This document shows, one piece after another, positions 12,238 to 12,664 of a stretch of 12,664 nt of DNA. Under the pieces are notes generated by a model. That model saw only the letters and a program-made list of their open reading frames with translations, was not told the DNA's origin and ran no database searches. The position numbers were made by a program, and so were the translations under genes. The number at the start of each line of letters is the position of its first letter. Positions within the stretch are counted from its first letter, which is position 1. This DNA is from Paracoccaceae bacterium. Lineage in GTDB: Bacteria; Pseudomonadota; Alphaproteobacteria; Rhodobacterales; Rhodobacteraceae. The stretch covers positions 1-12,664 of the forward strand of contig JALQTL010000406.1 in NCBI GenBank assembly GCA_023260935.1, read 5' to 3'.

Positions 12238-12664
12238 ATGGCGATTACCGCTGCAATGGTGAAAGAACTGCGCGAGTCGACCGGCGCAGGCATGATGGAT
12301 GCGAAAAAAGCGCTGACCGAGACCGATGGTGACATGGAAGCCGCCGTTGACTGGCTGCGCACCAAAGGTCTGGCGAAAGCCGCGAAAAAAGCTGGCCGTG
12401 TGGCTGCCGAGGGCCTTGTTGCCGTCGCAGTGAACGGCGGCGTTGGCGTTGCGGTCGAAGTGAACTCGGAAACCGACTTCGTTGGCAAGAACGCTGACTT
12501 CCAGAAGATGGTGTCGAGCATCGCGACCACCGCTCTGGGTGCCAACACCACCGAAGAGCTGGCCGCGGCTGCTCTGAACGGCAAATCGGTTGCCGAAGTA
12601 ATCACCGACGCGATCGCCGTGATCGGCGAAAACATGACGCTGCGCCGGATGGCACGCGTGGAAG
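12238..12664 (+). CDS. tsf: Elongation factor Ts, copy 2, 3' end cut by the window
   Basis: This is the N-terminal 142 residues of a second EF-Ts, the EF-Tu nucleotide exchange factor. The UBA-like domain (MVKELRESTGAGMMDAKKAL) is identical to copy 1, and the EF-Tu contact motif TDFVGKN (79-85) is kept. Divergence is greater after residue 85, where one residue fewer is present around the helical linker. The start ATG 12238 follows GAGGAG (12225-12230) with seven bases between. The frame is open to the window end, so about 150-160 residues are missing; completeness cannot be judged. Lys AAA and Ala GCT are common, like rpsB copy 2 and unlike tsf copy 1. It is in one operon with rpsB copy 2. 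Confidence 0.95.
   Translation, partial: MAITAAMVKELRESTGAGMMDAKKALTETDGDMEAAVDWLRTKGLAKAAKKAGRVAAEGLVAVAVNGGVGVAVEVNSETDFVGKNADFQKMVSSIATTALGANTTEELAAAALNGKSVAEVITDAIAVIGENMTLRRMARVE

Noticed and set aside
11123..12238. Open frame of 371 codons on the minus strand opposite rpsB copy 2
   Set aside because: Antisense to a full S2 gene; no family features.
1..12664. CRISPR array, insertion sequence, phage or defence genes
   Set aside because: No regular spaced repeats, no transposase or integrase motifs and no terminal inverted repeats with target duplications were seen on either strand.

Overview
The window looks like a high-GC alphaproteobacterium, most likely of the Rhodobacterales/Rhodobacteraceae. 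The reasons are the strong G/C bias at third codon positions, the alphaproteobacterial style of S2 and EF-Ts, and the gene families present. This placement is by eye and no search was run.

Layout. Positions 1-1219 hold the 3' part of rpe (ribulose-phosphate 3-epimerase), overlapped by a phosphoglycolate phosphatase gene: sugar-phosphate metabolism. At 1282-3033 is a SulP-type anion transporter with a C-terminal STAS domain, behind its own candidate promoter. It converges with a FAD-dependent amine/amino-acid oxidoreductase gene (3039-4196, minus). That gene diverges from a LuxR-family regulator gene (4309-5088, plus), and the shared upstream region holds a palindrome and a tandem repeat. Positions 5089-5496 carry no convincing protein gene but hold several GC-rich hairpins, including two back-to-back terminators.

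The minus-strand ribosomal operon rpsB-tsf follows (7237 down to 5497), with a near-consensus promoter, a structured leader and a terminator. Diverging from it is a patatin-like phospholipase gene (7447-8463, plus), whose end overlaps a DUF502 membrane-protein gene (8446-9183, minus). Next is the two-gene pseudouridine catabolic operon psuK-psuG (11142 down to 9323, minus), and then a SECOND rpsB-tsf operon on the plus strand (11396 to the window end, tsf cut off).

The most notable feature is this pair of diverged rpsB-tsf operons in inverted orientation about 4 kb apart. Their S2 proteins are about 85% identical by eye. The EF-Ts N-terminal parts are somewhat less similar, and synonymous codon choice differs clearly. 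Even so, both copies keep the same promoter geometry, the same leader elements and an intercistronic hairpin. Either the organism has two sets of an essential translation operon, one perhaps acquired, or the window joins two related genomes (assembly chimera). The sequence alone cannot decide. The rest of the window is conventional metabolism, transport and regulation. I see no CRISPR array, insertion sequence, phage gene, tRNA or rRNA.
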